From NCBI GenBank assembly GCA_963835885.1, contig CAWIHF010000006.1, positions 140,469-204,468 of the forward strand: 64,000 nucleotides of DNA. Direction: 5' to 3'. A program made the translations under genes and the position numbers. Of this stretch, positions 19,600-30,436 are shown one piece after another. Each line of letters opens with the position of its first letter. The first letter of the stretch is position 1. The DNA comes from Roseiarcus sp963835885 (GTDB taxonomy: Bacteria; Pseudomonadota; Alphaproteobacteria; Rhizobiales; Beijerinckiaceae). Under the pieces are notes generated by a model. The model did no database searches. It saw nothing but the letters and a program-made list of their open reading frames with translations, and was not told where the DNA came from.

Positions 19600-20467
19600 T
19601 CCCGCTAAAGTCGAAGCAAAAGAGCCTCCAAAGCCACGGACGAAACTCTAAGGTCTATGTCCCCGTCATTTTGAAGATATTCAAGGCACGATATCGTCCT
19701 GGGGCTGCCCGATGTGATTTTCAGTCTTGACGATGTCCGCACTTGCTGTTGACGAGGTTCATGGAGTCATCGAACCCAGACGCGATCTCGGTCAAGGGAC
19801 CCGGCAGATGTCGTCTACCGTATGCGATCTCGCACGATATTGCCGGATAAAATGATTGAGGGCTGGAATCCACATTCTCCGACCGATCGGTCGTGGCAAG
19901 TATCCGTTCGAGAAGAGCAACCGCCGGTATCGTAGAGGCCCCGGTTACACAACGCCGAGCGTCGGCAATCGACCTCACACCGATGCCAGTTCGCCGACTG
20001 CTGCCCCAGACGGTCGCTGAGATGGATGAGCAGGCGCTGCTTTCTGTGATTAGCTACTGTCGTCTGCTTGACCACTTCACTGGGATGACGATCTATCGGC
20101 TTCGCTCGCGTGTAAGAAAAACGGTGCCGGTGTAGGACAAGCAGAACTTGACGCCATCGACGTTGGCATCGCGAAATCGGAGGATGACGTCCCTATCGTG
20201 TTCCCCATCGAGGCCAAGGCAGTGTCGGATGCGCTCAATAAGTTACATATTCACAATATGGTCCAGTATGCTCGTCACTATTTCCCCGGCCTCGTTGTTA
20301 GACCGCTGGCTGTAAAGGTGGATTACCAGTCTGTGATCCATGTCATGGAGTTCAACGTGCCGAATAAAGCTGGCGAGCTAAAGATCGTGAAGGCCCAAAG
20401 CTACCTTATTGCGACTTCAGAGGCTCAGATCGATGCGATCCGAGCGACCAACGTGCCGAAGCACTAA
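19587..20467 (+). CDS. Putative PD-(D/E)XK restriction endonuclease (frameshifted)
   Basis: A gene of about 293 codons immediately before a cytosine methyltransferase; its TAA is two bases before that ATG. Pieces in successive frames read VYVPVILKIFKARYRPGA, then ADVVYRMRSRTILPD, IGRGKYPFEKSN, DLTPMPVRRLLP, and finally GVGQAELDAIDVG with VFPIEAKAVSD. The Asp followed by Glu-Ala-Lys (IEAKA) fits a PD-(D/E)XK nuclease core at about residues 190-210. At least four frame changes lie between 19700 and 20115; the last 350 bases are clean. The TTG at 19587 is a tentative start. I infer that it is the restriction partner of the methyltransferase; the recognition site is unknown. Confidence 0.65.
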
Positions 20468-20469
20468 AA

Positions 20470-21505
20470 ATGAACCGTCGCAGGACAACCGGGATTGAGT
20501 TGTTTGCCGGCTGTGGAGGTCTCTCGACCGGCTTTCTCGATGCTGGCCTTGCCGTCGCGGCTGGCTTTGAGATCGACCGCCGAGCGGTGGACGCCTACAA
20601 CTACAATCACGCCTACAGGGGCAGCCGCGGCTTCGCTGTAGATCTCGCGACCTCTTCGGGGAAGTGTTTGCTCGACCTCGCGAAGCTCAACTCGGTTGAC
20701 GTCGTGATCGGCGGACCGCCCTGCCAGCCTTTCTCGATCATTGGGAAGCGGCTAGGGGCGGCGGACGAAGGCGATCGGATTTGATGTCGCATTTCGTTCG
20801 GCTGGTTGGCGAACTAAAGCCGAAAGCGGTTGTCCTTGAGAACGTTCGCAACTTGGCGAAGCTGGGCGATGGCGCGGTGTTCCGGAATACGATTAGCGGG
20901 TTGTCGAAACTCGGCTTCTCCTTGTGGCACGACGTTTTATCTGCTGCCGACTTCGGAGTGCCGCAGGCACGCAAGAGGCTTATCGTGATCGGCATGCGTG
21001 GTCGCCATGCGGGTTCGAGGACCAGATGCATCGCATGGCTTCTTAACCTGCTACCCCACGTGACGACGAGGAACGCGATCGGCGACTTGCCTGATGCAGG
21101 TGAGTACGGCGTCATTGGGCATCCATAACCATGAACCGACGATGCATAGCGCCGACATGATTGAACGGTTGCGTTCTCTTCGCTCAGGGTCGCAGAGAGC
21201 GTGGGTCGTTTCACGACCGACTGCATCCTGATCGGGTATCCTACACCCTGCGCGCCGGCAGCGGGAACTTCTCGCCACTGCGGCCAATCCACTACCACTA
21301 CGATCGCGTTGTCACGGTCCGCGAGAGCGCAAGGCTTCAGGGCTTCTCAGATGACTTCATCTGGCCCGATCGTATTCCGCGGCTTCAACAGTACCGGCAG
21401 GTTGGCAATGCAGTTCCTCCGCCGCTTGCTGCAGCGATTGCCCGAACCATAGCCCAGCAGATGCGTTGGACCCTCTCGCCAACTCAGGTTCAAGGGGGAC
21501 GGTGA
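20470..21505 (+). CDS. C5-cytosine DNA methyltransferase (two frameshifts)
   Basis: A Dcm-type methyltransferase of about 345 residues. Motif I (IELFAGCGGLSTGFLDAG), motif IV with the catalytic Cys (GGPPCQPFS), motif VI (VLENVRNL), motif VIII (QARKRLIVIG), motif IX (RESARLQGFSDDF) and motif X (QVGNAVPPPLA) are all present and in order. Frame changes near 20775 and 21130 (both -1 in effect) split it into three open frames. The space between VIII and IX, which carries the target recognition domain, is short. It methylates cytosine in an unknown sequence to protect the host from the adjacent endonuclease. A Vsr nuclease gene follows, the usual companion of a 5-methylcytosine producer. Confidence 0.92.
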
Positions 21506-21639
21506 CAAAACGCGCCGACCCCATCTCGATGACTGATGACGAGCGTGTCGCGCTCAGGAGGGCGAGGATGCGTGGCGCGTCGCTGGGCAAGGTCGCACTC
21601 GGCTCCGCAGCGGAGTAGCACCAGGCAATGCCCTCCCGC

Positions 21640-22145
21640 GTCTCAGCTGGCCCCCGAAACGGGGAATTGGAAAGCTCGACAGCCGCCGCGCGACAAGACG
21701 CAGGTACGATCCTTCATCATGCGTCAGGTCAAGTCGAAGAACACGGCTCCTGAAATTCAAGTCCGAAAGGTCGCGCATCAACTCGGTTACAGATATCGAA
21801 CTCCCCCGCAGCGGCTTGCCGGGTTCGCCCGATCTCGTCTTTGCATCGCGCCGCGCCGCGGATCTTCGTCCACGGCTGCTTCTGGCATGGACATGAGGGG
21901 TGCCGTTACGGGCGACCGCCTCGGCCAACTCGGACTACTGGGCCCCGAAGCTCGCCAAGAATAAGGAACGTGACGCTCGTGTGATCCGCGAGCTTGCCGG
22001 GATGGGGTGGCGGACTCTCGTGCTGTGGCAATGCCGAGCTCGATGACGAAGAGGCCCTCGGGCGAGCGCTCCAAGAGTCCTGGGCTCCTCGCCGCGCGCG
22101 CTCGCCTCAAGTTTCTACGGCTACGCACCAGAGGATCGAGCCTGA
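21640..22145 (+). CDS. vsr: Very short patch repair endonuclease Vsr (frameshifted)
   Basis: Pieces of a Vsr protein occur in order: MRQVKSKNTAPEIQVRKVAH, then LGYRYR, GLPGSPDLVF, IFVHGCFWHGHEGCRYG near 21870-21920, NSDYWAPKLAKNKERD, and a C-terminus GWRTLVLWQC and ELDDEEALGRALQE. The Phe-Trp-His-Gly-His block is the hallmark of the family. At least four frame changes interrupt it. The start is uncertain because no ATG with a good binding site is seen before 21720. Vsr nicks T:G mismatches left by deamination of 5-methylcytosine, so its role is to repair mutations caused by the methyltransferase just upstream. Confidence 0.8.
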
Positions 22146-22184
22146 CGTAACTCCACTTTCTTTGCGAGATGAACCAACACCGCA

Positions 22185-22529
22185 GATCGCGCCGCGCTCG
22201 GCCGCCCGAGTTTCGAGGGCGGCGAGCAGGGCCCGGCTCGCGCCGCGAAATCTCGCCTCGGGCGAGACGTAGTTGAGAGGATTTTGCCGCCGTCCGTGAC
22301 GGCGCCGACCGGAGGGGCGGCGATCACACCGGAGAATGTCGCCGCCTGGATGCAGCGCGTCGACGCTTCTTATCTGCTTGCGATTGGTTGCGGGTTGTCG
22401 TTGGCGAGCCAGGCCGCGAGAAACTTCGGGTCGTGACCATGGTCGGCCGTGCAAAGCTCGATGATCGAGCGTCTGAGAACCGCGCAGGCTTGGTGCGGCG
22501 TCTTCCGGTCTGGCCTCGCGCACCTCCAT
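22185..22529 (-). pseudogene. Truncated GNAT acetyltransferase
   Basis: Starting MEVREARPEDAA, the minus strand holds the N-terminal two thirds of a GNAT protein: IIELCTADHGHDPKFLAAWLA in a second frame, then VGAVTDGGKIL, and NYVSPEARFRGASRALLAAL, the acetyl-CoA-binding helix region. After about 22185 the family resemblance stops and the C-terminal strands are missing. The truncation faces the vsr gene, suggesting that the defence island inserted into or deleted this gene's 3' end. Internal frameshifts are also present. Confidence 0.65.
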
Positions 22530-22720
22530 GGACCGAGTTAAAAAAGCGGCCACCGTCGGAAGCCGGCGACGCCAGCGCCGCGAGCGCGCGTCAGTCCCGC
22601 TTCATGAACGAACTTTAACCTCTCTTTTCATCCACGCTCTCCCTCCGCGCCTCGCTTTCGCCGCGGTCGCTGGTAATGAGCCTCCACGCGCGGTGAATCG
22701 CGCCGAGCGGAGTCGATGGC

Positions 22721-24587
22721 ATGGCCAGAATCCTGACGCGAAGGGCGGCGCTGAAAGCCGGCGCGGCGGGCGTGCTGCTCGGCGCCCTGCCCCGACCGTT
22801 CGTCGCGCTCGCCGACGACTCGATCGAGACCTATGGCCTGTCGTCCTTCGGCGACCTCGCCTTGCCGGCCGATTTCCCGCATTTCTCCTACGTCAACCCG
22901 CAGGCGCCGACCGGCGGGCTCCTGTCGCTGCAGATCACCGGAACCAGCGGCAATCAGACCTTCGACACCTTCGACACGCTCAACATCTACAGCTGGAAGG
23001 GCAACGGCGCAGCCGGGATGGGCGCGACGTTCGACACTCTGATGACGTCGAACGGCGACGAGCCGGATTCGGTCTATGGGCTGCTCGCGCGATCGGTGCG
23101 CGTCTCCGGCGACAAGCTCGACTATCGGTTTCGGCTGAGGCCCGAGGCGCGCTTTTTCGACGGATCGCGAGGTGACCGCGGCCGACGTCGCCTTTTCGCT
23201 CAACGTGCTGAAGGAGAAAGGTCATCCGATCTACGCCCAGTTGCTGAAGGAGGTCGAGTCGGCCGCCGCCGAGGGAGACGACGTCGTCCATGTGCGCTTC
23301 GTCCCGAAGCGCAGCCGCGACGCCCATCTCATCGTCGTCGGCATGCCGGTCTTCTCCGCCGCCTGGTGGAAGGGGCGCGACTTCACGGCGGCGACGCTCG
23401 ACCCGCCGCTCGGCTCCGGCCCTTACAAGGTCAAGACTTTTGAGCAGGGACGGTTCATCGAGTTCGAGAGGGACCCGAACTATTGGGGCGCAAAACTGCC
23501 GGTCAATCTCGGCCAGAACAATTTCGATCGGCTGCGCTTCGAATATTATCGCGAGCGGCAGGTCGCCTTCGAGGCGTTCAAGGCCGGCGCGATCAACTAT
23601 CACGAGGAGTTCACCTCGCGCTTCTGGGCGACGGCCTACGACTTTCCCGCCGCCAAGGACGGGCGGGTGAAGAAGGAGGTGCTGCACGACGGCGCGCCGT
23701 CGCGCACCCAAGGGTGGTATCTCAACACCCGCCGCGAGCAGTTCAAGGATCCGCGGGTTCGCGAGGCGATCGGCCTCGCCTTCGATTTCGAATGGACCAA
23801 CAAGAACGTGATGTATTCCGCCTACAAGCGCATCGTCTCGTTCTTTCCCAATAGCGACATGGAGGCCAAGGGCAAGCCCGGCCCGGAGGAGCTCAAGCTG
23901 CTCGAGCCGTTCCGCGACAAGCTTCCGGCTTCGGTGTTCGGCGACCCGTACATCCCGCCCGAGAGCGACGGCTCGGGCTTCGACCGCAAGCTGCTCAAGC
24001 AGGCTTACGACCTCCTGTTGTCGGCCGGGTGCAAGCGCGTCGGCGAAGCGTTGATGCTGCCGAACGGCAAGCCGCTGACCATCGAGTTCCTCGACTTCTC
24101 GAGCGCCCTTCAGCCCCATACCATGCCGTTCATCCAGAACCTCGGCAAGCTCGGCATCCAGGCGAACATGCGCATCGTCGACGCCGCCCAGTACAAGAGC
24201 CGCACCGACGCCTTCGACTTCGACGTCGTCACCATGGCGTCGGGCGGCTCGACGACGCCGGGCGCCGATCTCCGGGTTGTCTTTACCTCCCAGGCCGCCG
24301 CCCAGAACGGCTCGCGCAATCTGGCGGGGATATCCGATCCCGTCGTCGACGCGCTGGTCGAGACGATCGCCGCCGCGAAATCGCGCCAGGATCTCAACGT
24401 GGCCTGCCGCGCGCTCGATCGCGTCTTGCGGGCGGGGCATTATTGGGTGCCGATGTGGTATCGCGACACCGCCTGGATCGCCTACTGGGACGCCTTCGCG
24501 CGGCCCGAGCGACAGCCGAAGCTCGGCGTCGGCGCGCCCGGCACCTGGTGGTGGGACGAAGCGAAGGCCAAGGCGATTGGCCTGTGA
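22721..24587 (+). CDS. yejA: Peptide ABC transporter substrate-binding protein YejA (one frameshift)
   Basis: The periplasmic binding protein of the YejABEF oligopeptide (microcin C-type) importer, about 620 residues. The N-terminus TRRAALKAGAAGVLL carries a twin-arginine-like export motif. SBP family 5 blocks are clear, such as LNIYSWKGNGAAGMGATFDTL, SGPYKVKTFEQGRFIEFERD and the Tyr-Trp-rich C-terminal HYWVPMWYRDTAWIAYWD. One extra base near 23170 splits it at FFDGS/EVTAADVAFS. It is followed by yejB, yejE and yejF, so all four importer components are encoded together. Confidence 0.93.
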
Positions 24588-24679
24588 GGGAAAACGCCTG
24601 CGTGATGCAGATTTCGGCCTGGCAACTCGGGTTCCCTCCCGCCTTGCTGGCGTGTCGATTCGCACAAGTCGGAGGGCGC

Positions 24680-24865
24680 GCGCCCCCCTTCTCCAGCAAA
24701 GCTGGGGAAGGTGGCCCGAAGGGCCGGATGGGGTATGGCCCGCTGGGTCGAGCCAAGTCGCATGGCACGACCATCGCCGCCAACAAGCAACCATCCATGC
24801 CTGCTTTCCACACCCCATCCGGCGCTATGCGCCACCTTCCCCGCTTCGCGGAGAAGGGGAGCTGA
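24680..24865. repeat. Palindromic repeat between yejA and yejB
   Basis: Two inverted modules face each other. One contains CTTCTCCAGCAAAGCTGGGGAAG followed by GTGGCCCGAAGGGCC, and the other holds CATCCGGCGCTATGCGCC and CCCCGCTTCGCGGAGAAGGGG. Together they can form several hairpins between yejA and the yejB start. Such elements can stabilise or attenuate operon messages; that effect is inferred. Confidence 0.65.
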
Positions 24866-24866
24866 C

Positions 24867-25969
24867 ATGTTCGCCTATCTCGTCCGCCGCCTCCTGCTGA
24901 TGATCCCGACGATCCTCGGCATCATGGCCGTCTCTTTCGCCATCGTTCAGTTCGTGCCGGGCGGCCCGGTCGAGCGGGCGATCGCGCAGTTGCAGGGCGC
25001 CGAACCAGAGCTCGACCGCCGGGTTCGGCGGCGGAGGCGGTCAGATCGGCGCCGGCGCGCCGCAGGCCGGCGGCGACATCTCCTCGCGCTATCGCGGCTC
25101 GCAGGGCCTCGATCCGAAGTTCATCAAGGAGCTGGAGAAGCAGTACGGCTTCGACAAGCCGGCGTGGGAGCGGTTCTGGATCCTGGTGCGCGACTACGCG
25201 ACCTTCCATTTCGGCAAGAGCTATTACCGCGACACGCCCGTCCTGACGCTGATCGAGGAGAAGCTGCCGGTTTCGATCTCGCTCGGCCTGTGGATGACGT
25301 TCATCTCCTACGCGATCTCGATCCCGCTCGGCATCCGCAAGGCGGTCAGGGACGGTTCGCGCTTCGACACCGCGACGTCGGCGATCGTCATCTTCGGCTA
25401 CGCGATCCCGAACTTCCTGTTCGCGGTGCTTCTGATCGTGCTGTTCTGCGGCGGCTCGTTCTGGCAGATCTTTCCGCTCGCGCGGCCTCACCTCCGACAA
25501 TTTCGCCGACCTCGACTGGCCGCACAAGATTCTCGACTACCTCTGGCACATCACCCTGCCGGTGACCGCCCTGGTCCTCGGCTCCTTCGCCACCTCGACG
25601 CTGCTGACCAAGAACTCCTTTCTCGACGAGATCAAGAAGTCCTATGTGCAGACGGCGCGCATGAAGGGTCTCAGCGAGCGGCGCGTGCTCTACGGCCACG
25701 TGTTCCGCAACGCGATGCTGATCGTCATCGCCGGGTTCCCCGGCGCCTTCATCGCCGCCTTCTTCACCGGCTCGCTCCTGATCGAGCAGGTGTTTTCGCT
25801 CGACGGCCTCGGCTATCTCTCCTACAATTCGCTCATTCAGCGCGATTATCCGGTGGTGCTCGCCAACCTCTACATCTTCGCCCTGATCGGCCTCGTGGTG
25901 AACCTGATCTCCGACCTCACCTACACCTGGATCGATCCGCGCATCGATTTCGAGACGCGCGAGGTGTAG
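24867..25969 (+). CDS. yejB: Peptide ABC transporter permease YejB (two frameshifts)
   Basis: An inner-membrane permease of the DppB/OppB type, about 365 residues. It begins MFAYLVRRLLLMIPTILGIM, a first membrane helix, and shows the GGPVERAI motif. A glycine-rich loop lies in a second frame (GFGGGGGQIGAGAPQAGGD). Further membrane helices include WMTFISYAISIPLGI and a TM around 25400-25460. The EAA-type loop reads QTARMKGLSERRVLYGHVFRN near 25650-25710. Frame changes near 25020 and 25490 are both +1. The start has an AGAAGGGGAG motif. The intact end and normal total length argue for base errors. Confidence 0.9.
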
Positions 25970-25984
25970 AGGGTGGACCAGCGG

Positions 25985-26220
25985 GAAGACCCCTTGCCCC
26001 AACCGTCTCCTGCAAGGCCGCTCGAAAGGCCGTCGTCGTTCGACGCCCTTCGCGAGGGAGCAGGCGAATCCCTTCTCCCTTTCACAGACGAAGGCGGCGC
26101 AACCCCTCACCCCGGCCCTCTCCCGCAGGCGGGAGAGGGAGCGTCCCATCTCCCGCATAGGGTGTCGATAGACGCCCTCTCTCGACGGGCTTTGCGGGAG
26201 AAGGTGGCGCGAAGCGCCGG
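25985..26220. repeat. Palindromic repeat between yejB and yejE
   Basis: This contains CTCTCCCGCAGGCGGGAGAGGG near 26118-26140, a strong hairpin, followed by a second set with CCCATCTCCCGCATAGGG and GCGGGAGAAGGTGGCGCGAAGCGCC up to the yejE start. Partial direct copies of the same words occur on the left, such as CCCTTCGCGAGGG. It resembles the elements at 12.8 and 24.7 kb. Confidence 0.65.
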
Positions 26221-27355
26221 ATGAGCGCCCGCCCCTGGCTGAAACTCTCGCCGATGAACCGCCGGCGGCTCGACAATTTTCGCCGCAACCGGCGCGGGGC
26301 GTGGTCGCTGGCGATCTTCCTCGTTCTGTTTGTCTGCTCGCTGTTCGCCGAATTCATCGCCAACGACCGGCCGCTGATCGCCTCCTACAAGGGCGAGATC
26401 CTGTTTCCGGTGTTCGTCGACTATCCGGAGGACAAGTTCGGCGGCTTCCAGGCGCGCGCCGATTACCGCGATCCCTTCGTCGCCAACGAGATCAAGGCGC
26501 ACGGCTGGATGATCTGGCCGCCGATCCGCTTCGCCAATTCGACCACCATTCTCGATCCCGCGACGCCGCTGCCGACCCCGCCGACCTGGATGCTGAGCGA
26601 CGCCGCAATGCCGCACGGCGCTCGACCAAGCAGGGCGTGAAGGACGCCGCGACCGTCGCCTCGCCCTGCCGGAAGCTCGAGCCGCTGTGGCTCGGCTCCG
26701 ATCAGGACGGGCACGACATCGTCGCGCGGCTCATCTACGGCTTCCGTATCTCGGTGCTGTTCGGACTCGATTCTGGCGGGCGTTTCGTCGGTCATCGGCG
26801 TGTTCGCCGGCGCGGTGCAGGGCTATTTCGGCGGCTGGCTCGATCTCGTGATGCAGCGGGTGATCGAGATCTGGTCGTCGCTGCCGCATCTCTACATTCT
26901 CATCATCCTGTCGGCGATTCTGGCGCCGAGCTTCCTGGTGCTGCTGACGATCCTCTTGCTGTTCTCCTGGGTGAGCCTCGTCCATGTCGTGCGCGCCGAA
27001 TTTTTGCGCGCGCGCAATTTCGAATATGTCAACGCGGCCCGGGCGCTCGGGCTCTCCAACGCCAAGATCATCGTCAAGCACGTGCTGCCGAACGCGATGG
27101 TGGCGACGCTGACCTTCCTGCCGTTCATCGTCAATTCGTCGATCAGCACGCTGACCTCGCTCGATTTCCTCGGCCTCGGCATGCCGCCGGGCTCGCCTTC
27201 GCTCGGCGAGCTTCTGCTTGCAGGGCAAGTCCAATCTCTCGGCGCCGTGGATCGGCATTTCGGCCTTCGCCGTCATCGCGCTGCTGCTGTCGCTTCTGAT
27301 CTTCATCGGCGAGGCGGTGCGCGACGCTTTCGATCCGCGAAAGACATTCTCGTGA
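26221..27355 (+). CDS. yejE: Peptide ABC transporter permease YejE (three frameshifts)
   Basis: The second permease of the importer (DppC/OppC type, about 378 residues). The N-terminus has NRRRLDNFRRNRRGAWSLAIF and a membrane helix, then a long YejE-specific periplasmic loop with VFVDYPEDKFGGFQ. A frame change near 26630 leads to LWLGSDQDGHDIVARLIYGF, another near 26780 to the membrane core with the EAA loop NAARALGLSNAKIIVKHVLPN, and a third near 27225 to the last helix (FAVIALLLSLLIFIGEAVRDAF). Its TGA overlaps the GTG of yejF by four bases. Confidence 0.9.
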
Positions 27356-28983
27356 AAGCGAACGCGCCCCTCATCGAGGTCGCGACCTCTCGATCGCCTT
27401 TTCGCAAGGGGGCGAGCGTAACGTCGTGGTCGACCGCGTGTCCTTCCGGCTGGAGAAGGGCAGGGCGCTGGCGCTGGTCGGCGAATCGGGCTCGGGCAAG
27501 ACGGTGACGGCGCAGGCGATCGTGCGCCTCCTGCCGCAGCCGGCGGCGAGCTACCCGACCGGCGAAATCCTGTTTCGCGGACGCGACGTCCTGAAGATGT
27601 CGGAGGGCGAGCTGCGCGACATGCGCGGCGCGGCGGTCACGATGGTCTTTCAGGAGCCGATGACCTCGCTGAACCCCCTGCATACGATCGAGCGGCAGAT
27701 CGGCGAGATCATCGCGCTGCACCATGGGCGCGCCGCCGCGACGAAGGCGCGCATCGTCGAGCTCTTGACCGAGGTCGGCATCGTCGACCCGGCCGAGCGG
27801 CTCGGCGCCTATCCGCATCAGCTCTCCGGCGGCCAGCGCCAGCGCGTGATGATCGCCATGGCGCTCGCCAACCGCCCGGACCTGCTCATCGCCGACGAGC
27901 CGACGACGGCGCTCGACGTCACCGTGCAGGCGCAGATCCTGAAGCTGCTCAAGGATCTGCAGGCGAAGATCGGCATGGCGATGCTGTTCATCACCCACGA
28001 CCTCAATGTCGTGCGGCGCATCGCCGACGACGTGCTCATCATGCAGCAGGGCAGGATCGTCGAGGCCGGGCGCATGGCCGACGTGTTCGCCAACCCGCAG
28101 CACCCCTATACGCAGGCGCTGCTCGCCGCCGAGCCCAAGGGCGACCCGCCGCCCGAGGACACGAGCGCGCCGACCATCGCCAGCACAGAAAACCTGCGCG
28201 TCTGGTTCCCGATCAGGCGCGGCTTCTTCCGCCGCACCGTCGGCCACGTGAAGGCGGTCGACGGCGTGTCGCTCGCAGTGCGCGAAGGCCAGACCGTCGG
28301 GGTCGTCGGCAAATCGGGCTCCGGCAAGACGACGCTCGGGCACGCCATGCTGCGGCTGATCCGCTCGGACGGGCCGATCGCCTATTGCGGCCGCGCCGAT
28401 CGACGGGCTCAACGCCAAGGCGATGCGCCCCTTGCGGCGCGAGATGCAGATCGTGTTCCAGGATCCGTTCGGTTCGCTCAGCCCGCGCATGTCGGTCGCC
28501 GAGATCGTCGAGGAGGGCCTGATCGCGCAGGGCTCGAAGCTCAACGCCGCCGAGCGCCGCCGCGTCGTCGAGCGGGCGCTCGCCGACACCGGGCTCGACC
28601 CCTCGACCCTCGACCGCTACCCGCACGAGTTCTCCGGCGGGCAGCGCCAGCGCATCGCCATCGCCCGGGCGATGGCGCTCGATCCGAAATTCGTCGTGCT
28701 CGACGAGCCGACCTCGGCGCTCGACATGTCGATCCAGGCGCAGATCGTCGATCTCTTGCGCGATTTGCAGAAGCGCCGCAAACTGGCCTACCTGTTCATC
28801 TCGCACGATCTGAAAGTCGTGCGGGCGCTGGCGAGCGAGGTCATCGTCATGCGGCGCGGCAAGGTCGTCGAGAGCGGGGAGGCGAAGGCTTTGTTCTCTG
28901 CGCCGCAAAACGACTATACGCGCGCCCTGTTCGCCGCGGCCTTTTCCAACGAAGCGACGCTGTCGGGCGTCGTGAGCCAGTGA
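27352..28983 (+). CDS. yejF: Peptide ABC transporter ATP-binding protein YejF (two frameshifts)
   Basis: A double ATPase (about 543 residues) that powers the importer. The first domain has Walker A GESGSGKTV, Q-loop MVFQEPMTSLNPLH, signature LSGGQRQRVMIAMAL and Walker B LLIADEPTTALDV. The second has Walker A GKSGSGKTT, Q-loop IVFQDPFGSLSP, signature FSGGQRQRIAIARAM and Walker B FVVLDEPTSALDM. Frame changes near 27390 (just after the start) and 28390 (in the second domain) split it. All catalytic motifs survive, so function is likely if the breaks are errors. Confidence 0.93.
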
Positions 28984-28994
28984 GGAGGGGGTAT

Positions 28995-29135
28995 GAGGAC
29001 GGTCCGGCTTGGTTGTCACCCCCGCGGAAGCGGGGGTCCGGAGCGCCGGCCCCCTACGTTCGGCCCTTGACGAATTGCGATATCGGAACCGCCGCGCTGG
29101 ATGCCCGCTTTCGCGGGCATGACAGGCTCATCCGC
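28995..29135. repeat. Intergenic palindromes downstream of yejF
   Basis: A CACCCCCGCGGAAGCGGGGGT hairpin and, 90 bases on, GATGCCCGCTTTCGCGGGCAT form two stable stems. The word pair is a familiar REP-like element of alphaproteobacteria. It may also help to end yej transcription before deoB. Confidence 0.65.
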
Positions 29136-29146
29136 TAGGCGCTGAC

Positions 29147-30368
29147 ATGACCCGCGCGATCCTCATCGTGCTCAATTCGGTCGGCTGCGGCGGGGCGGAA
29201 GATGCTTCTGCTTACGGCGACGAGGGCGCCGATACGCTCGGCCACATCGCCGAGGCCTGCGCGCTCGGCCGAGGCAACCGCGACGGCGTGCGGCGCGGGC
29301 CGCTCAGCGTTCCGCGTCTCGATTCGCTCGGCCTCGGCCATGCGATCGAGGCCTCGACCGGCCGTGCGCCGCCGGGCTTCGCGATGAAGCCAGGGCGCGG
29401 ACAGTGGGGTTATGGAGTCGAGACCTCGCGCGGCAAGGACACGCCCTCGGGCCACTGGGAGATCGCCGGAACCCCGGTCGATTTCGACTGGGGCTATTTT
29501 CCAGAGAAGATTCCCGCGTTTCCCGAATCCCTCACCTCCGCGCTGATCACCGAGGGGAAGCTCCCCGGCATCCTCGGCAACAAGCACGCCTCGGGCACGG
29601 CGATCATCGAGGAGTTCGGCGAGGAGCATCTGCGGACAGGAAAGCCGATCTGCTACACCTCGGCCAACTCGGTCTTGCAGATCGCCGCGCACGAGGAGGT
29701 TTTCGGGCTCGAGCGGCTCTACGATCTCTGCCGCATCGGGCGCCGCCTCTGCGATCCCTTGAACATCGGCCGCGTGATCGCTCGTCCCTTCGTCGGCGGA
29801 AGCGCCAAGGATTTCGTCCGCACGCCCCATCGCAAGGATTTCGCCGTGCCGCCGCCCGACGGCAACCTGTTGCAGCGCGCCGCGCAGGCCGGCCGCGAAA
29901 TCGTCTCGATCGGCAAGATCGGCGACATCTTTGCCCATCGCGACACCGGCATGGAAAAGAAGGGCAAGAGCAACGACGGCAACGTCGATCTTCTGATCGA
30001 GGCGCTCAAGACGACGCCGGATGGAGGGTTCATTTTCGTCAATCTGGTCGATTTCGACACCGAATAGGGCCATCGCCGCGACGTGCCGGGCTTCGCCGCC
30101 TGCCTCGAGGCGTTCGACAAGCGTCTGGGCGAGATCGAGGCCGCCATGCGGCCGGACGACTTTTGCCTGATCACCGCCGACCACGGCAACGACCCGACCT
30201 ACAAAGGCTTCGACCACACCCGCGAGCACGTGCCGATCCTCGCCTTCGGCGCCGGCGCGCCGGCCGGGCCGATCGGCGCGCGCGCGAGCCTCGCCGACAT
30301 CGCCGAGACGATCGCGATCGAAGCTCGGCCTGCCGAAGGGGTCGCACGGGACGGCGTGGCCCGCATGA
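29147..30368 (+). CDS. deoB: Phosphopentomutase (in-frame amber plus one frameshift)
   Basis: A metal-dependent alkaline-phosphatase-superfamily enzyme that converts deoxyribose or ribose 1-phosphate to the 5-phosphate in nucleoside salvage. MTRAILIVLNSVGCGGAEDA, DTPSGHWEIAGTP and the ITADHGNDPT metal-binding block are clear. At 30065-30067 a TAG replaces the Tyr codon expected in the conserved DFDTEYGHRRDVPG motif, with the same frame on both sides, so this is a base substitution rather than an indel. Near 30322 the frame shifts so that the true end (KLGLPKGSHGTAWPA, stop at 30366) is read. Whether the stop is real needs read-level checking. Confidence 0.9.
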
Positions 30369-30436
30369 GCGGCGACAGGACCACGGTCCCTGTCCCCGCA
30401 AGCGGGCACGATGGAGGCGCGGGAGGGCGCGCCCGC

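Noticed and set aside
22980..24818. 612-codon minus-strand open frame
   Set aside because: It lies opposite yejA, which has a clear family match and signal sequence.
30065..30067. Amber codon in deoB read as an extra amino acid
   Set aside because: No reason to expect UAG recoding in this family or this kind of organism. The gene also has a frameshift, so error or mutation is simpler.
12897..30368. Programmed ribosomal frameshifting
   Set aside because: Shifts of both signs occur at many unrelated sites with no shared slippery motif or downstream structure.
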